From the NCBI GenBank assembly GCA_947581765.1, contig CANPVU010000012.1, forward strand, positions 1 to 40,863: a stretch of 40,863 bases of DNA. Reading direction: 5' to 3'. The stretch comes from an uncultured Bacilli bacterium (GTDB lineage: Bacteria > Bacillota_I > Bacilli_A > RF39 > UBA660). Below the pieces are notes generated by a model that did not search any database, was not told the origin of the DNA, and worked only from the letters and a program-made list of their open reading frames with translations. A program made the position numbers and the translations under genes. The number at the start of each line of letters is the position of its first letter. Within the stretch, counting starts at the first letter, position 1. Shown here piece after piece: positions 31,297 through 40,690 of the stretch.

Positions 31297-31363
31297 AATT
31301 TTCCTCCCCCTGTCAACAAATATTAAACCACATAAATATTAGAATGTTTTAAACATTTGTGTC

Positions 31364-31927
31364 TTAATATCTATATTCATCTATAATATTACCTTCTATA
31401 TCCTTTATAGTAAATTTACTATCATCTATTGTTAAATAACTATTGTAACAATATCCTCTTGGCATACTAAGAGAACCTGGATTAACACATAATATATTAT
31501 CTTTTTTTCTTATATAATGTTGATGATAATGTCCATATACTAATATATCTATTTCATCTGGTATATTATACATATTATATTTATCCCCATGAGTAAAGAA
31601 AAATCTTTTATTACCAATAACTATACTTATATTATTTTCAAATTTAAATTTACACTTTTCATAATCTTTAGGTGTATCACAATTACCATTAGTGCACAAT
31701 ATTATATCACTATATTTATTAAGTATTTCATATACTAACTCAACATCATTATTTTTACTAGATAAATTATTATAAAATAAATCTCCTAATAAAATAATTT
31801 TATCTGGATTTTCTTTTATATATATTTCATCTATTTTTTTAGCATACTCATATACACCATGTATATCTGATATTACTAAATACTTCATAATATCTCCTCC
31901 ATATAACTTGCAAAAATATTTTATCAT
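31364..31927 (-). CDS. YfcE/MJ0936-type metallophosphoesterase; likely start at internal MKYLVISDIHG
   Basis: ISDIHG, LLGDLFY, NGNCD, THGD, YGHYHQH, NPGSLSMPRG. Confidence 0.9.
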   Translation of the reverse strand: MIKYFCKLYGGDIMKYLVISDIHGVYEYAKKIDEIYIKENPDKIILLGDLFYNNLSSKNNDVELVYEILNKYSDIILCTNGNCDTPKDYEKCKFKFENNISIVIGNKRFFFTHGDKYNMYNIPDEIDILVYGHYHQHYIRKKDNILCVNPGSLSMPRGYCYNSYLTIDDSKFTIKDIEGNIIDEYRY

Positions 31928-32024
31928 AATTTTTTATATTGTAAAATAAAATTATTTTCTTAACAAATACTACGATATTCTTTTAATTATTTTTAATTTA
32001 TAATATAATTATCTTGGTGATTAT

Positions 32025-32528
32025 ATGGAAAAATTAATTAGTAAAGAACAATTAGATAAAAGAATACAAGAACTTGCTGATGAAATTAGTAATGATTATG
32101 GAAATAAAGAAATAGTTGCGGTGTGTGTATTAAAGGGTGCTGTTATATTTACTGTAGACTTAACAAAAAAGATTAAATCTAATGTTAGATATGAGTTTAT
32201 AGAAGTATCTAGTTATGATGGTACAAATTCTACTGGTAAAATTAAACTTAATAAAGATATATCAAATGCTATAGAAGGAAAAGATGTACTTATAATTGAA
32301 GATATAATAGATAGTGGTACTACACTTAGTTATTTAAGAGAACACTTATTAAGTAAGAATCCAAAAAGTTTAAAGATTTGTACTTTAATAGATAAAAAAG
32401 CAAATAGAGTTGTAGATGTACCAGTTGATTATAATGGGTTTACTATAGAAGATAAATTTATTGTTGGATATGGTTTTGATTATAACCAGGATTATAGAAA
32501 TCTAGATTCAATATATTATATGGACTAA
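32025..32528 (+). CDS. hpt: Hypoxanthine phosphoribosyltransferase
   Basis: CVLKGAVIFTVDL, VLIIEDIIDSGTTL PRPP loop, VGYGFDY. Confidence 0.95.
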   Translation: MEKLISKEQLDKRIQELADEISNDYGNKEIVAVCVLKGAVIFTVDLTKKIKSNVRYEFIEVSSYDGTNSTGKIKLNKDISNAIEGKDVLIIEDIIDSGTTLSYLREHLLSKNPKSLKICTLIDKKANRVVDVPVDYNGFTIEDKFIVGYGFDYNQDYRNLDSIYYMD

Positions 32529-32557
32529 AAAATACATGAACTATCATGTATTTTTAA
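32527..32557. terminator. Bidirectional terminator between hpt and OGG
   Basis: AAAAATACATG-aactat-CATGTATTTTTAATT. Confidence 0.75.
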
Positions 32558-33384
32558 TTACTTTTATTTCTACTATAATTGAATATATATTGTATAAATA
32601 ATCCACAATTATTAGAATACTTATCCTCCATAATTTTTCTTATTTCTTTAACATTATCAGTATTATAATTACTTTTCATATATTTTTTTACCCAAGTATC
32701 TATTGGAAAAACATCAAATCTATGATATCCAAATAAAAGTATACAACTTGCTACTTTTTCCCCTATTCCTTTATTTGTCATAAGGTATTCTAAAGCTTCT
32801 TTACTATCCATATTATCTATTTTATCTATATCAAATTCTTTATTATTTATTTTATTAACAATCTCATATATATATTTATCTCTAAATCCTGCTTTACACA
32901 TTCTATAATCATCTATACTAGCATCTTTTAGATCATAAATACTAGGAAATAAATAATATTCTTTATCTCTAAATATTACTTTTTTACCAAATTTTTTTGA
33001 TATATTATCTAGTGCATTTCTAATTTGTGGTACACCATTATTAGCAGATAATATATAACTTATCATAACTTCAAATCTAGGTTCATTAATCATTTTAAGT
33101 CCAAAACAACTATCTATAATATTTTTATTAGAGTTATCAATTTCAAGTAATAGTTTATTTATACTTTTATAGTCAAAATCAAGATCAAAATATTTTCTTA
33201 CTACATTTTCTATATCATCCATATTATTAGAATCAACAGTTAGCTTATTTCCATTTAATTTCAAGTTTACAACTCTATCACTTAAAATAATTGTATAAGA
33301 ATTATCATCCTCTTCTTTAAATCTAAATATTTGTCCACAAGTAACAGTATCTTTTAAATTAAAATCATCTACATCAATAACCAT
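32554..33384 (-). CDS. 8-oxoguanine DNA glycosylase (OGG/HhH-GPD)
   Basis: TCGQIFRF, ISYILSANNGVPQIRNALDNI, GIGEKVASCILLFGYHRFDVFPIDTWVKKYM. Confidence 0.88.
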   Translation of the reverse strand: MVIDVDDFNLKDTVTCGQIFRFKEEDDNSYTIILSDRVVNLKLNGNKLTVDSNNMDDIENVVRKYFDLDFDYKSINKLLLEIDNSNKNIIDSCFGLKMINEPRFEVMISYILSANNGVPQIRNALDNISKKFGKKVIFRDKEYYLFPSIYDLKDASIDDYRMCKAGFRDKYIYEIVNKINNKEFDIDKIDNMDSKEALEYLMTNKGIGEKVASCILLFGYHRFDVFPIDTWVKKYMKSNYNTDNVKEIRKIMEDKYSNNCGLFIQYIFNYSRNKSN

Positions 33385-33421
33385 AAAATCACCTAATGAT
33401 ATTTTAGCATAATTTAAAAAA

Positions 33422-33448
33422 AAGAATTAGATAATTTTCTAATTCTTA
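33422..33448 (-). terminator. Terminator of the coat-protein pair
   Basis: AAGAATTAGA ... TCTAATTCTT with T tract on the minus strand. Confidence 0.65.
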
Positions 33449-33715
33449 GTTAGAACTTTGAACCTTGGTTAATGTTTGATTAATAGTATTTTTCTCTATA
33501 TTATTAATTTGATACCAACCAAATTCTGTCATTTTCTTATATGTATTAGATTGAGATATAATAATTTCATCTAAACATTCTTTTAAAGTATTTTCAATAT
33601 CCTTATTTGAACTTTCTAATGTACCATGTACATATACTTCAATAGTACTTTTTAAAATTAATAAATACTCATCCATTAATAATTGATCATTCATTTGCTT
33701 TTTCCTCCAAAACAT
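33446..33715 (-). CDS. CotF-like spore coat protein; likely start at internal MNDQLL
   Basis: YVHGTLESSNKDIENTLKECLDEI...TYKKMTEFGWYQINNIE, typical coat F pattern. Confidence 0.7.
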   Translation of the reverse strand: MFWRKKQMNDQLLMDEYLLILKSTIEVYVHGTLESSNKDIENTLKECLDEIIISQSNTYKKMTEFGWYQINNIEKNTINQTLTKVQSSN

Positions 33716-33893
33716 TTAACAATTTCTCTTTTAAAGTAGTATGTTTTTCTACCTCATTTTCCATAAAAGATACTAAATCTTCATTTTCTAAATTATCAAT
33801 AATATTTTGACATATTTTAATAATATTTTTCTCATGTCCAATAGCATCCTCAAAATATAATAATTCTTTTTGTGTCATATTTTTCCTCCTCAA
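33687..33893 (-). CDS. Companion CotF-like small protein
   Basis: MTQKELLYFEDAIGHEKNIIKICQ; overlaps the downstream CotF-like gene. Confidence 0.55.
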   Translation of the reverse strand: MRRKNMTQKELLYFEDAIGHEKNIIKICQNIIDNLENEDLVSFMENEVEKHTTLKEKLLNVLEEKANE

Positions 33894-33950
33894 TATTAAT
33901 ATGAACTATAAAAAAAATTTTATAACAAATATATTAGTGATATAATACTA

Positions 33951-34316
33951 TTGGTGATTTATATGGAATTTATTGAATATAATAAATGTTCTACTTGTAA
34001 AAAAGCTAAAAATTTTTTAATAGAAAATAATATTGAATTTACTGATAGAGATATTAAAAATAATAATCCAAGTTTTGATGAAATAAAAAAATGGATAGAA
34101 AAATATAACTTAGATATAGATAAACTATTTAATACATCAGGATTAGTATATAAAGAATTAAATTTAAAAGAAAAAAGAAAAACTTTATCTTTAGATGAAA
34201 AGATAAAGTTATTATCAAGTAATGGAATGTTAGTTAAAAGACCAATATTAGTATCAGATAATAATATATTAATCGGTTTTAAACAAAAAGAATGGATAGA
34301 ATTATTTAATAAATAA
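33951..34316 (+). CDS. ArsC/Spx-family thioredoxin-fold protein; likely start at internal MEFIEY
   Basis: YNKCSTCKKAKNFL, LFNTSGLVYKELNL, LVKRPILV. Confidence 0.85.
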   Translation: MVIYMEFIEYNKCSTCKKAKNFLIENNIEFTDRDIKNNNPSFDEIKKWIEKYNLDIDKLFNTSGLVYKELNLKEKRKTLSLDEKIKLLSSNGMLVKRPILVSDNNILIGFKQKEWIELFNK

Positions 34317-34343
34317 TCATTAAATATTTTTGGCTTTATACAT

Positions 34344-34379
34344 AAAATAAGTACTTCAAAAGAAGTACTTATTTTATTA
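34344..34379. terminator. Bidirectional terminator
   Basis: AAAATAAGTACTTC-aaaa-GAAGTACTTATTTT. Confidence 0.75.
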
Positions 34380-35181
34380 CTCTACGTATATGTAATCTTT
34401 TCATGATAAACATACTATTAATTCCTATACCATGTGCTGGTGTACGTGCATGAATAATCTTTCCATTACCTATGTATATTGCAACATGTGTAACAGAATT
34501 TCCACCATCACTATAAAATACTAAATCACCAGGTATTATATCTTTAAGGGATACTTCATATCCTTGTGTAGCTTGATCTCTTGCTACTCTATTTAAATTA
34601 ATACCAAATTGTTTATAAACACTTTGTGTAAATCCACTACAATCTGCACCCTTAGTTAAACTTGTTCCACCAAATACATATGGATTACCATTAAATTGTA
34701 ATGCATATTTAGCAATTGCATTTCCTTTTTCTATAATAGTTTTATCTACTGGCTTTTTAGCTGCCTCTTGTACCATTTTTAACTCTAATGCCTTATTAGA
34801 CGCAGCTATAGCTTGTTTTCTTTGTTCTTCTTCTTTAGCCTTTTGTTCTGCTAATTGTTTTTGTTCTTCAAGTTGTTGTTGTTTAATTTGATTTTGTACT
34901 CTTACTTCTTCATCTTGTGCTGTTTGTTGTTCATTCATCATGATTTCTTCTGCTATTAATAAATCTTCTTGAGATATCATTTCTTGTTCTAGTATTGTAG
35001 TTATATCATCATCTACTGTTGTCAAATTATCAACAACAACATTATTTGCTGATGACTTAACAGTAGTAATACTATTTGCTGATGTTTCTTTCAACGTTCT
35101 ACTGCCTACTACCAATCCACCAAATATACAATCGAATAGTACAAATCCACCTATTATGATTGCTTTTCGGTTCAACTTCAC
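34369..35181 (-). CDS. NlpC/P60 cell-wall endopeptidase with coiled-coil region
   Basis: NPYVFGGTSLTKGADCSGFTQSVYKQFG, GDLVFYSDGG, VTHVAIYIGNGKIIHA; GTG start with AGGTGAT RBS. Confidence 0.92.
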   Translation of the reverse strand: MKLNRKAIIIGGFVLFDCIFGGLVVGSRTLKETSANSITTVKSSANNVVVDNLTTVDDDITTILEQEMISQEDLLIAEEIMMNEQQTAQDEEVRVQNQIKQQQLEEQKQLAEQKAKEEEQRKQAIAASNKALELKMVQEAAKKPVDKTIIEKGNAIAKYALQFNGNPYVFGGTSLTKGADCSGFTQSVYKQFGINLNRVARDQATQGYEVSLKDIIPGDLVFYSDGGNSVTHVAIYIGNGKIIHARTPAHGIGINSMFIMKRLHIRRVIK

Positions 35182-35358
35182 AATATCACCTCGTTACCAT
35201 CATTACTATACGTTATTATCGTATCATAATAAGTAATAAGATGTCAAATTTTACATTCATCTATAAAATATATTCATTTTACATAATTATACAAAGTGTT
35301 TTCATATTTACAATTTATATATTAATTACAACCGATTGAAAAAAATTACTAGTATTTA

Positions 35359-35398
35359 ATTAAAAAAGTTGTGAATTATTTACACAACTTTTTTAATT
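35359..35398 (-). terminator. Terminator of the 801-aa gene
   Basis: TTAAAAAAGTTGTG ... ACACAACTTTTTTAA. Confidence 0.65.
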
Positions 35399-37785
35399 AC
35401 ATCTTTTTCTTTTTGAATAAACACTACATCATTTTTCTGTTGTTCTAACAAAATTTTGAGTTTATTTATTTTATTTACTAAATCCTGTAAATAGAATTGA
35501 TTATTCACATCATATTCATTTTCTATAAAATTTGTTGCTTCCACAACAGCTAAATGAATCTGTTCTATAGAATCACAATTAAAATATTTTTTCATTTGTT
35601 TTTTTATATAAATTAGTTGTTGATGATTTTTTTCAATTTCTAAATTGTAATAATTTAACTCTTCTTCTAGATAGCTTCTTCTAATTTCTAAACTACCTTT
35701 TTTAGAATCATTTTCATTACAAGTATTTATTTTTCTTTTTTCAAATTCTTCTCTTACTATATCATCATTTATAAGTATCTCTTTTATTTTTTTCTCTAAC
35801 TGTTTTATTTTTTTAGAATTAATTAATGGATGTTTTCTCAAATTAGATAGTTCTAAATTTATTTTATCAATTGCTTGTAAACCATCTTTATGTAGTTTTT
35901 GTTCATCATATGATAAAGCCATAATTAAAGAGTTCCTTTTACTTAATTCTTCTATTTCTTTTTCTATTATATTTAATTGTTCATTTAAATTATTACATTT
36001 AGTTTCCGATCCATTAATATCACTTAGTAAACGATTATAATCATCTCTTATTATATCCTCATAAAATCTCTTTTCATAAATTTTACTAAAGTATTTATAT
36101 TTATTTTCAATATCAATTCTTCTTTTATACTCACTTAGTAATTTATCATATTCATCTTGATAACTTTGTAATTTTTCTCTTCCTTTAGCCTCTCTTAAAT
36201 TAGCGTTTTCTATAGCAGTTTTAACTATACATTTTGAAATAACATAAAGATTTAAATTATTTTGACTATTTATTTGTTCCATCATTTCATCAGTTACTTC
36301 TATCTTAGAAACTAATTCAACAAGTTCACTTAATCCATCATAATACTTATTTAATTTATCTTTATATGGATATAATATTTTTAAATTATTAATTAAAAAT
36401 GCTCTTGATTTACCACTTAATATATATTCAATACTATATTTTACATTTTTACCTAATATATATTTTATTTTTCTATCATCATATGTTCCATTAAATAACA
36501 TTTCAGGCTCTTTATCAAATATAGATAATAATCTATCATTTTCTTTAAATATTTGTTCTATTTGTGCTTCATCATAATTTTCTTTTTGTTTTAATTTTTC
36601 AAATTCTTCAAAGAAATAATCATACATTGGTAACATATCTTTAGTTATCTTAAAAGAATTTTTAAATTTAAATTCCAAATTATTAATTAAATTTAATTTC
36701 ATTTCTTCTAATTCAAAGCCTTTTTTTCTTTTCATTACATCAAATGTATATACTTTTAAGTGTGGAAAATTTTTCTCTAGTTCTTTAGCATTTCTATAGT
36801 TTGGGTCAAACATTTTAGAACCATCAGTAAAACAAAATATGCCAATTGGTTCAAAACCTTCAATTATAACTTCACTATATACTTTTTTATCATTATTATT
36901 ATCTATATTTTGTTTTTTTAATTTTAAACATTCATCAATTAGTTTTTGTGGATGATTAATTATTGGTATAGAACTATAATTAAGTAACATGTTATCATCT
37001 GTTACATAATTATCTACATACATATCATTACTATTAGCACCCTTTATTCCTTTAGGAGCAAATATAAAACCAAATCCTGATCTATATGTATCTGTTAAAT
37101 CTTGATTAAATAATGAAGTTGATATATAAGTACTATAAAAATCTCCTTTAAATAGAATAGAACTAGTACTATGACCAATAAATGCAAAATTATCATCATT
37201 CATATCATCTAAGTTTTGAAAATAATTTTCCCACTCTATTAAAGTTGCTTCTTGTACCTTAGAAAGCATTAACTTCATTTTTTCTACATCTTTATTTTTA
37301 ATAGCTTCATCATATATTTTTTCAAATCTTAAGATATCATTTTCATTTACAAAATATCTCATATCTTCTATTAAATTATTTTTTGCATTAATTAAATCAC
37401 GTATTAAAAAACATTTATTTTTTTCATTACATATTTTATATATAATATCAATTATTTTAAGCAATGATTCTTCATTTAATGAGTAAATATTTTCGTAAGT
37501 TCTATTTTCTTTTGGAAGCATTTGGTTATATTGTTCTATTATATTATTAACCTCATCAATATTAGATTTTAATTTTATATTATCATCTTTATATAATTGA
37601 AACTTTGATATATCACTAGATATTATATCATTTATTGTTTCATAAAATAAATTAATACTAATCTCGTTTTCTATTTGCTTTAAAGCGTAAAACATTGGAT
37701 TTAAATTTTTTAAAATATATTCTAATTTTTCTTTTATGTCATCTGATATAATAACTTTTTTTTCATCATTCATTACTTTTAGCAT
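35380..37785 (-). CDS. 801-aa uncharacterised protein: H-S-T/S-T-S/E domain (ART-like by motif) plus long C-terminal coiled coil
   Basis: FAFIGHSTSS ... TYISTSLF ... GFIFAP ... SEVIIEGFEPIGIFCFTD; shared with 20352..24503. Confidence 0.7.
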   Translation of the reverse strand: MLKVMNDEKKVIISDDIKEKLEYILKNLNPMFYALKQIENEISINLFYETINDIISSDISKFQLYKDDNIKLKSNIDEVNNIIEQYNQMLPKENRTYENIYSLNEESLLKIIDIIYKICNEKNKCFLIRDLINAKNNLIEDMRYFVNENDILRFEKIYDEAIKNKDVEKMKLMLSKVQEATLIEWENYFQNLDDMNDDNFAFIGHSTSSILFKGDFYSTYISTSLFNQDLTDTYRSGFGFIFAPKGIKGANSNDMYVDNYVTDDNMLLNYSSIPIINHPQKLIDECLKLKKQNIDNNNDKKVYSEVIIEGFEPIGIFCFTDGSKMFDPNYRNAKELEKNFPHLKVYTFDVMKRKKGFELEEMKLNLINNLEFKFKNSFKITKDMLPMYDYFFEEFEKLKQKENYDEAQIEQIFKENDRLLSIFDKEPEMLFNGTYDDRKIKYILGKNVKYSIEYILSGKSRAFLINNLKILYPYKDKLNKYYDGLSELVELVSKIEVTDEMMEQINSQNNLNLYVISKCIVKTAIENANLREAKGREKLQSYQDEYDKLLSEYKRRIDIENKYKYFSKIYEKRFYEDIIRDDYNRLLSDINGSETKCNNLNEQLNIIEKEIEELSKRNSLIMALSYDEQKLHKDGLQAIDKINLELSNLRKHPLINSKKIKQLEKKIKEILINDDIVREEFEKRKINTCNENDSKKGSLEIRRSYLEEELNYYNLEIEKNHQQLIYIKKQMKKYFNCDSIEQIHLAVVEATNFIENEYDVNNQFYLQDLVNKINKLKILLEQQKNDVVFIQKEKDVIKKVV

Positions 37786-37862
37786 AATTACCTCTTAATA
37801 CTATATCTATTTTTTTTAGTATAGCATAAATATATTGAAGAAACAATTTATATATATGATGA

Positions 37863-38672
37863 TTATTTAATAGTTATACTACCAACTATTATATCTTTTA
37901 AGTTTTTCATAAATAAATCTATATAACTAGCTTTATCTACATCTTTATTTACAGTTATATCTACTTTTTTTATTTCTTTATCATTATCTTTTATTATAAT
38001 TTTACCTATTACATCCCCTTTTTTTATTTTTGCAGGAACTTTATCATATTTTATATCATTAGTAATATTTTTCTTACCATCCATTTTTTTATAAAGTACT
38101 GTTATATCTTCTTTTGGTACTACTTCTACACTGTCCATATTAGATTTATCAAGTTTTAAATTATCTATTACACTATCTTTTGTATATATAGTATCTAATG
38201 CATATTGTGCAAACGCATAATCAAGCATAGAACTTACTTCATCATTTCTAGTTGAACTATCTGGTTCTCCCATAACAACTGCTATTACTCTCATATTATC
38301 TTTTTTCATAGTAGCTGTTAAACAATAACCAGATTCTTTAGTATATCCTGTTTTAAGTCCATCTACTCCCTGTTTAAATCTTACTAATTTATTTGTATTA
38401 ACTAGCCAAATCTGCTTGTCTGTTCCTTTTCTAAGATATGTTTCATATATTGAACTATAATCTAATATTCTTTGATGTTTAACTAATTCTTTTGCTATTA
38501 TTGCCATATCATTTGCAGATGAGTAGTGTCCATTTTCATGTAAACCATGACAATTTTTAAAAACTGTGTTTTTAAGTCCTAACTCTTTTGCTCTATCATT
38601 CATCATTTTTACAAAATTTTCTTCAGTTCCACCTATTTTTTCTGCAAGTGCAACTACAGCATCTGTTGTGAT
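37863..38672 (-). pseudogene. 3' part of a D-alanyl-D-alanine carboxypeptidase (DacF-like) gene, interrupted by a serine-recombinase element
   Basis: DAVVALAEKIGGTEENFVKMMN ... CHGLHENGHYSS ... GVDGLKTGYT (KTG); SxxK half missing, homology starts at the position after SxN. Confidence 0.85.
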
Positions 38673-40323
38673 TACTAAAAAGCAGTAAAAAATCATCTAA
38701 ATTTAAGCTACCATTATCGTAGCTAAGTATATTAAGTTTAAAATGTAACATAATTTTATGTATGTTATCTTCTAGTTTTTCAACATATATATTATCTATT
38801 ATACTTCCAATTATTCTAAATACAGATTCATCATCATCTAAAATTATACTTTTAATTTTATTATTAAATTTCTTTATATTACCTTTATAATTATCTTTTT
38901 TATTAATTAATAAATAATTATTCTTTTTATTTTCTAAAATATATAAATTTGAATTATATTTTTCTCTTTGAATTTTATATTCTTCACTGTCTATTTCTTT
39001 TCTAGCCTTCATATTAATAAGTTCCACTCTAGCACTTTTTATTTCATCAATTTTCTTATCTATTTTATTAATCTCTTTTGAACAATCTAGTTTACTTTGC
39101 GCTTCATTAATTAAATTATATATTTCTATCATCATATCATTTTCGTTATTCAAAATATTGTTAGCAACTATTTTAAATATATTTAATAATTCTTCATAGT
39201 GAATAACTGGAGTTCGACAACCATTAGTTTTAGCTTTACCATATTTTCTATAATTTGAACATCCCCAATATTTATTTTCAACACCAGTTTTTTTATTTTT
39301 ATAACTACCTCTTATAAAAGAAGCTCCATCATGATAACATTTTATTTTTCCGGATAATGCATACTTCATATTTGTTCTAGTATTACATTTACAATTATTA
39401 GAATTTTTATTTATTATTTCATTACATCTTTCCCAAAGTTCTTCTGATACTATTGGAGGACAAGTAACATTGTCTTTATAAATTATCCATTCTTCTGGTT
39501 TAAACCTAATCCTTTTTTTAGAATGATAATCAATAGTAGTTTCTTTATGAGCACAAAAATATCCTTTATATTTAGGATTTCTAATTATTTTTCCTATAAC
39601 TGTGCCTGCTAAAGGTCTATTAGTTTTACTAACTATATTGTATTTATTATATAAATAATAACCTAATTTAGTTGTTCCCATTTGAGCTTTACTATACTCA
39701 TTAAAAATTAACCTAACAAGCTCAGCTTCCTCTTCTACAATTTCTAATTTTCCTTTATTCTTTTTATAACCATAGAAATTATTATTACCTGGTACTATAC
39801 CTTTTTCAATACTTCTTTTATAACCAAATCTAACTCTTTCTGATAATTTTCTAATCTCGTCTTGTGCAATACTTGACATGATAGTTAACCTAAGTTCTGA
39901 ATCTGAATCAAAGGTATTAATATTATCGTTAAGAAAATATATACCTACTCCAAAAGATAATAATTCTTGAGTATATTGAATACTATCAACTGTATTTCTA
40001 GAAAATCTTGATATTTCTTTTGTTAATATTAAATTAAACTTACCTCCTTTGGCATCATTTATCATTCTTAAAAAATTATCTCTTTTATTTACACTAGTAC
40101 CTGATATTCCCTCATCAACATAACCATCTACAAAAATCCAGTTATCCTGTGATTTAATAAAATTTTCAAAATACATTACTTGGTTTTCCAGTGAATTTAA
40201 TTGTTCATCTCGCTCTGTTGAAACACGAGCATAAAAAGTAACTCGAAGTGGCAAATCATAAATTTTTTTACCCTTTGATAGTACGTTTCTTATTTCATAC
40301 AAATTAAGTAACATCGTTCTCAA
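38623..40323 (-). CDS. Large serine recombinase (site-specific integrase)
   Basis: TFYARVSTERDEQLNSLENQ, GYVDEGISGTSVNKR, LILTKEISRFSRNTVDS, YKKNKG / Recombinase and zinc-ribbon-like domains, coiled coil. Confidence 0.93.
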   Translation of the reverse strand: MRTMLLNLYEIRNVLSKGKKIYDLPLRVTFYARVSTERDEQLNSLENQVMYFENFIKSQDNWIFVDGYVDEGISGTSVNKRDNFLRMINDAKGGKFNLILTKEISRFSRNTVDSIQYTQELLSFGVGIYFLNDNINTFDSDSELRLTIMSSIAQDEIRKLSERVRFGYKRSIEKGIVPGNNNFYGYKKNKGKLEIVEEEAELVRLIFNEYSKAQMGTTKLGYYLYNKYNIVSKTNRPLAGTVIGKIIRNPKYKGYFCAHKETTIDYHSKKRIRFKPEEWIIYKDNVTCPPIVSEELWERCNEIINKNSNNCKCNTRTNMKYALSGKIKCYHDGASFIRGSYKNKKTGVENKYWGCSNYRKYGKAKTNGCRTPVIHYEELLNIFKIVANNILNNENDMMIEIYNLINEAQSKLDCSKEINKIDKKIDEIKSARVELINMKARKEIDSEEYKIQREKYNSNLYILENKKNNYLLINKKDNYKGNIKKFNNKIKSIILDDDESVFRIIGSIIDNIYVEKLEDNIHKIMLHFKLNILSYDNGSLNLDDFLLLFSNHNRCCSCTCRKNRWN

Positions 40324-40328
40324 CTCCT

Positions 40329-40532
40329 TTATATTGCAATTTTAACTAACATTTTTTTCATATCTTTATCAATCTTTTGTTTATTTTTTAATTTAATAAT
40401 ATCTTCATCTAACCTCTTTATGATATTATTACACTCAAAAAAATCTATAATACTTTTCTTACAAAGTTCATTGATTATTGCTTTTTGTATTTCTTTTTTT
40501 GCAATATCAATTGAATAGCAATTATTTACCAT
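40329..40532 (-). CDS. Small recombinase-associated protein (SHOCT-like?)
   Basis: 67 aa, 5 nt upstream of the recombinase start; short helical protein as often found in such modules. Confidence 0.45.
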   Translation of the reverse strand: MVNNCYSIDIAKKEIQKAIINELCKKSIIDFFECNNIIKRLDEDIIKLKNKQKIDKDMKKMLVKIAI

Positions 40533-40666
40533 TTCTCCTCCTCATTTAAGCATATTTTCATAAATGAAAAAAAAGAACTTAAATACTAGAGTTCTACAAA
40601 TTAATCTGAAAAATAATTACTCTTATAAGTAAAAGTAATAACTATACTATTTAATTGCAATAAAAA

Positions 40667-40688
40667 AGAGAAAAACATAGTTTCTCTT
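40667..40688 (-). terminator. Hairpin, terminator-like on the minus strand
   Basis: AAGAGAAA-aacata-g-TTTCTCTT followed by TTTTTTATT on the minus strand. Confidence 0.4.
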
Positions 40689-40690
40689 AA

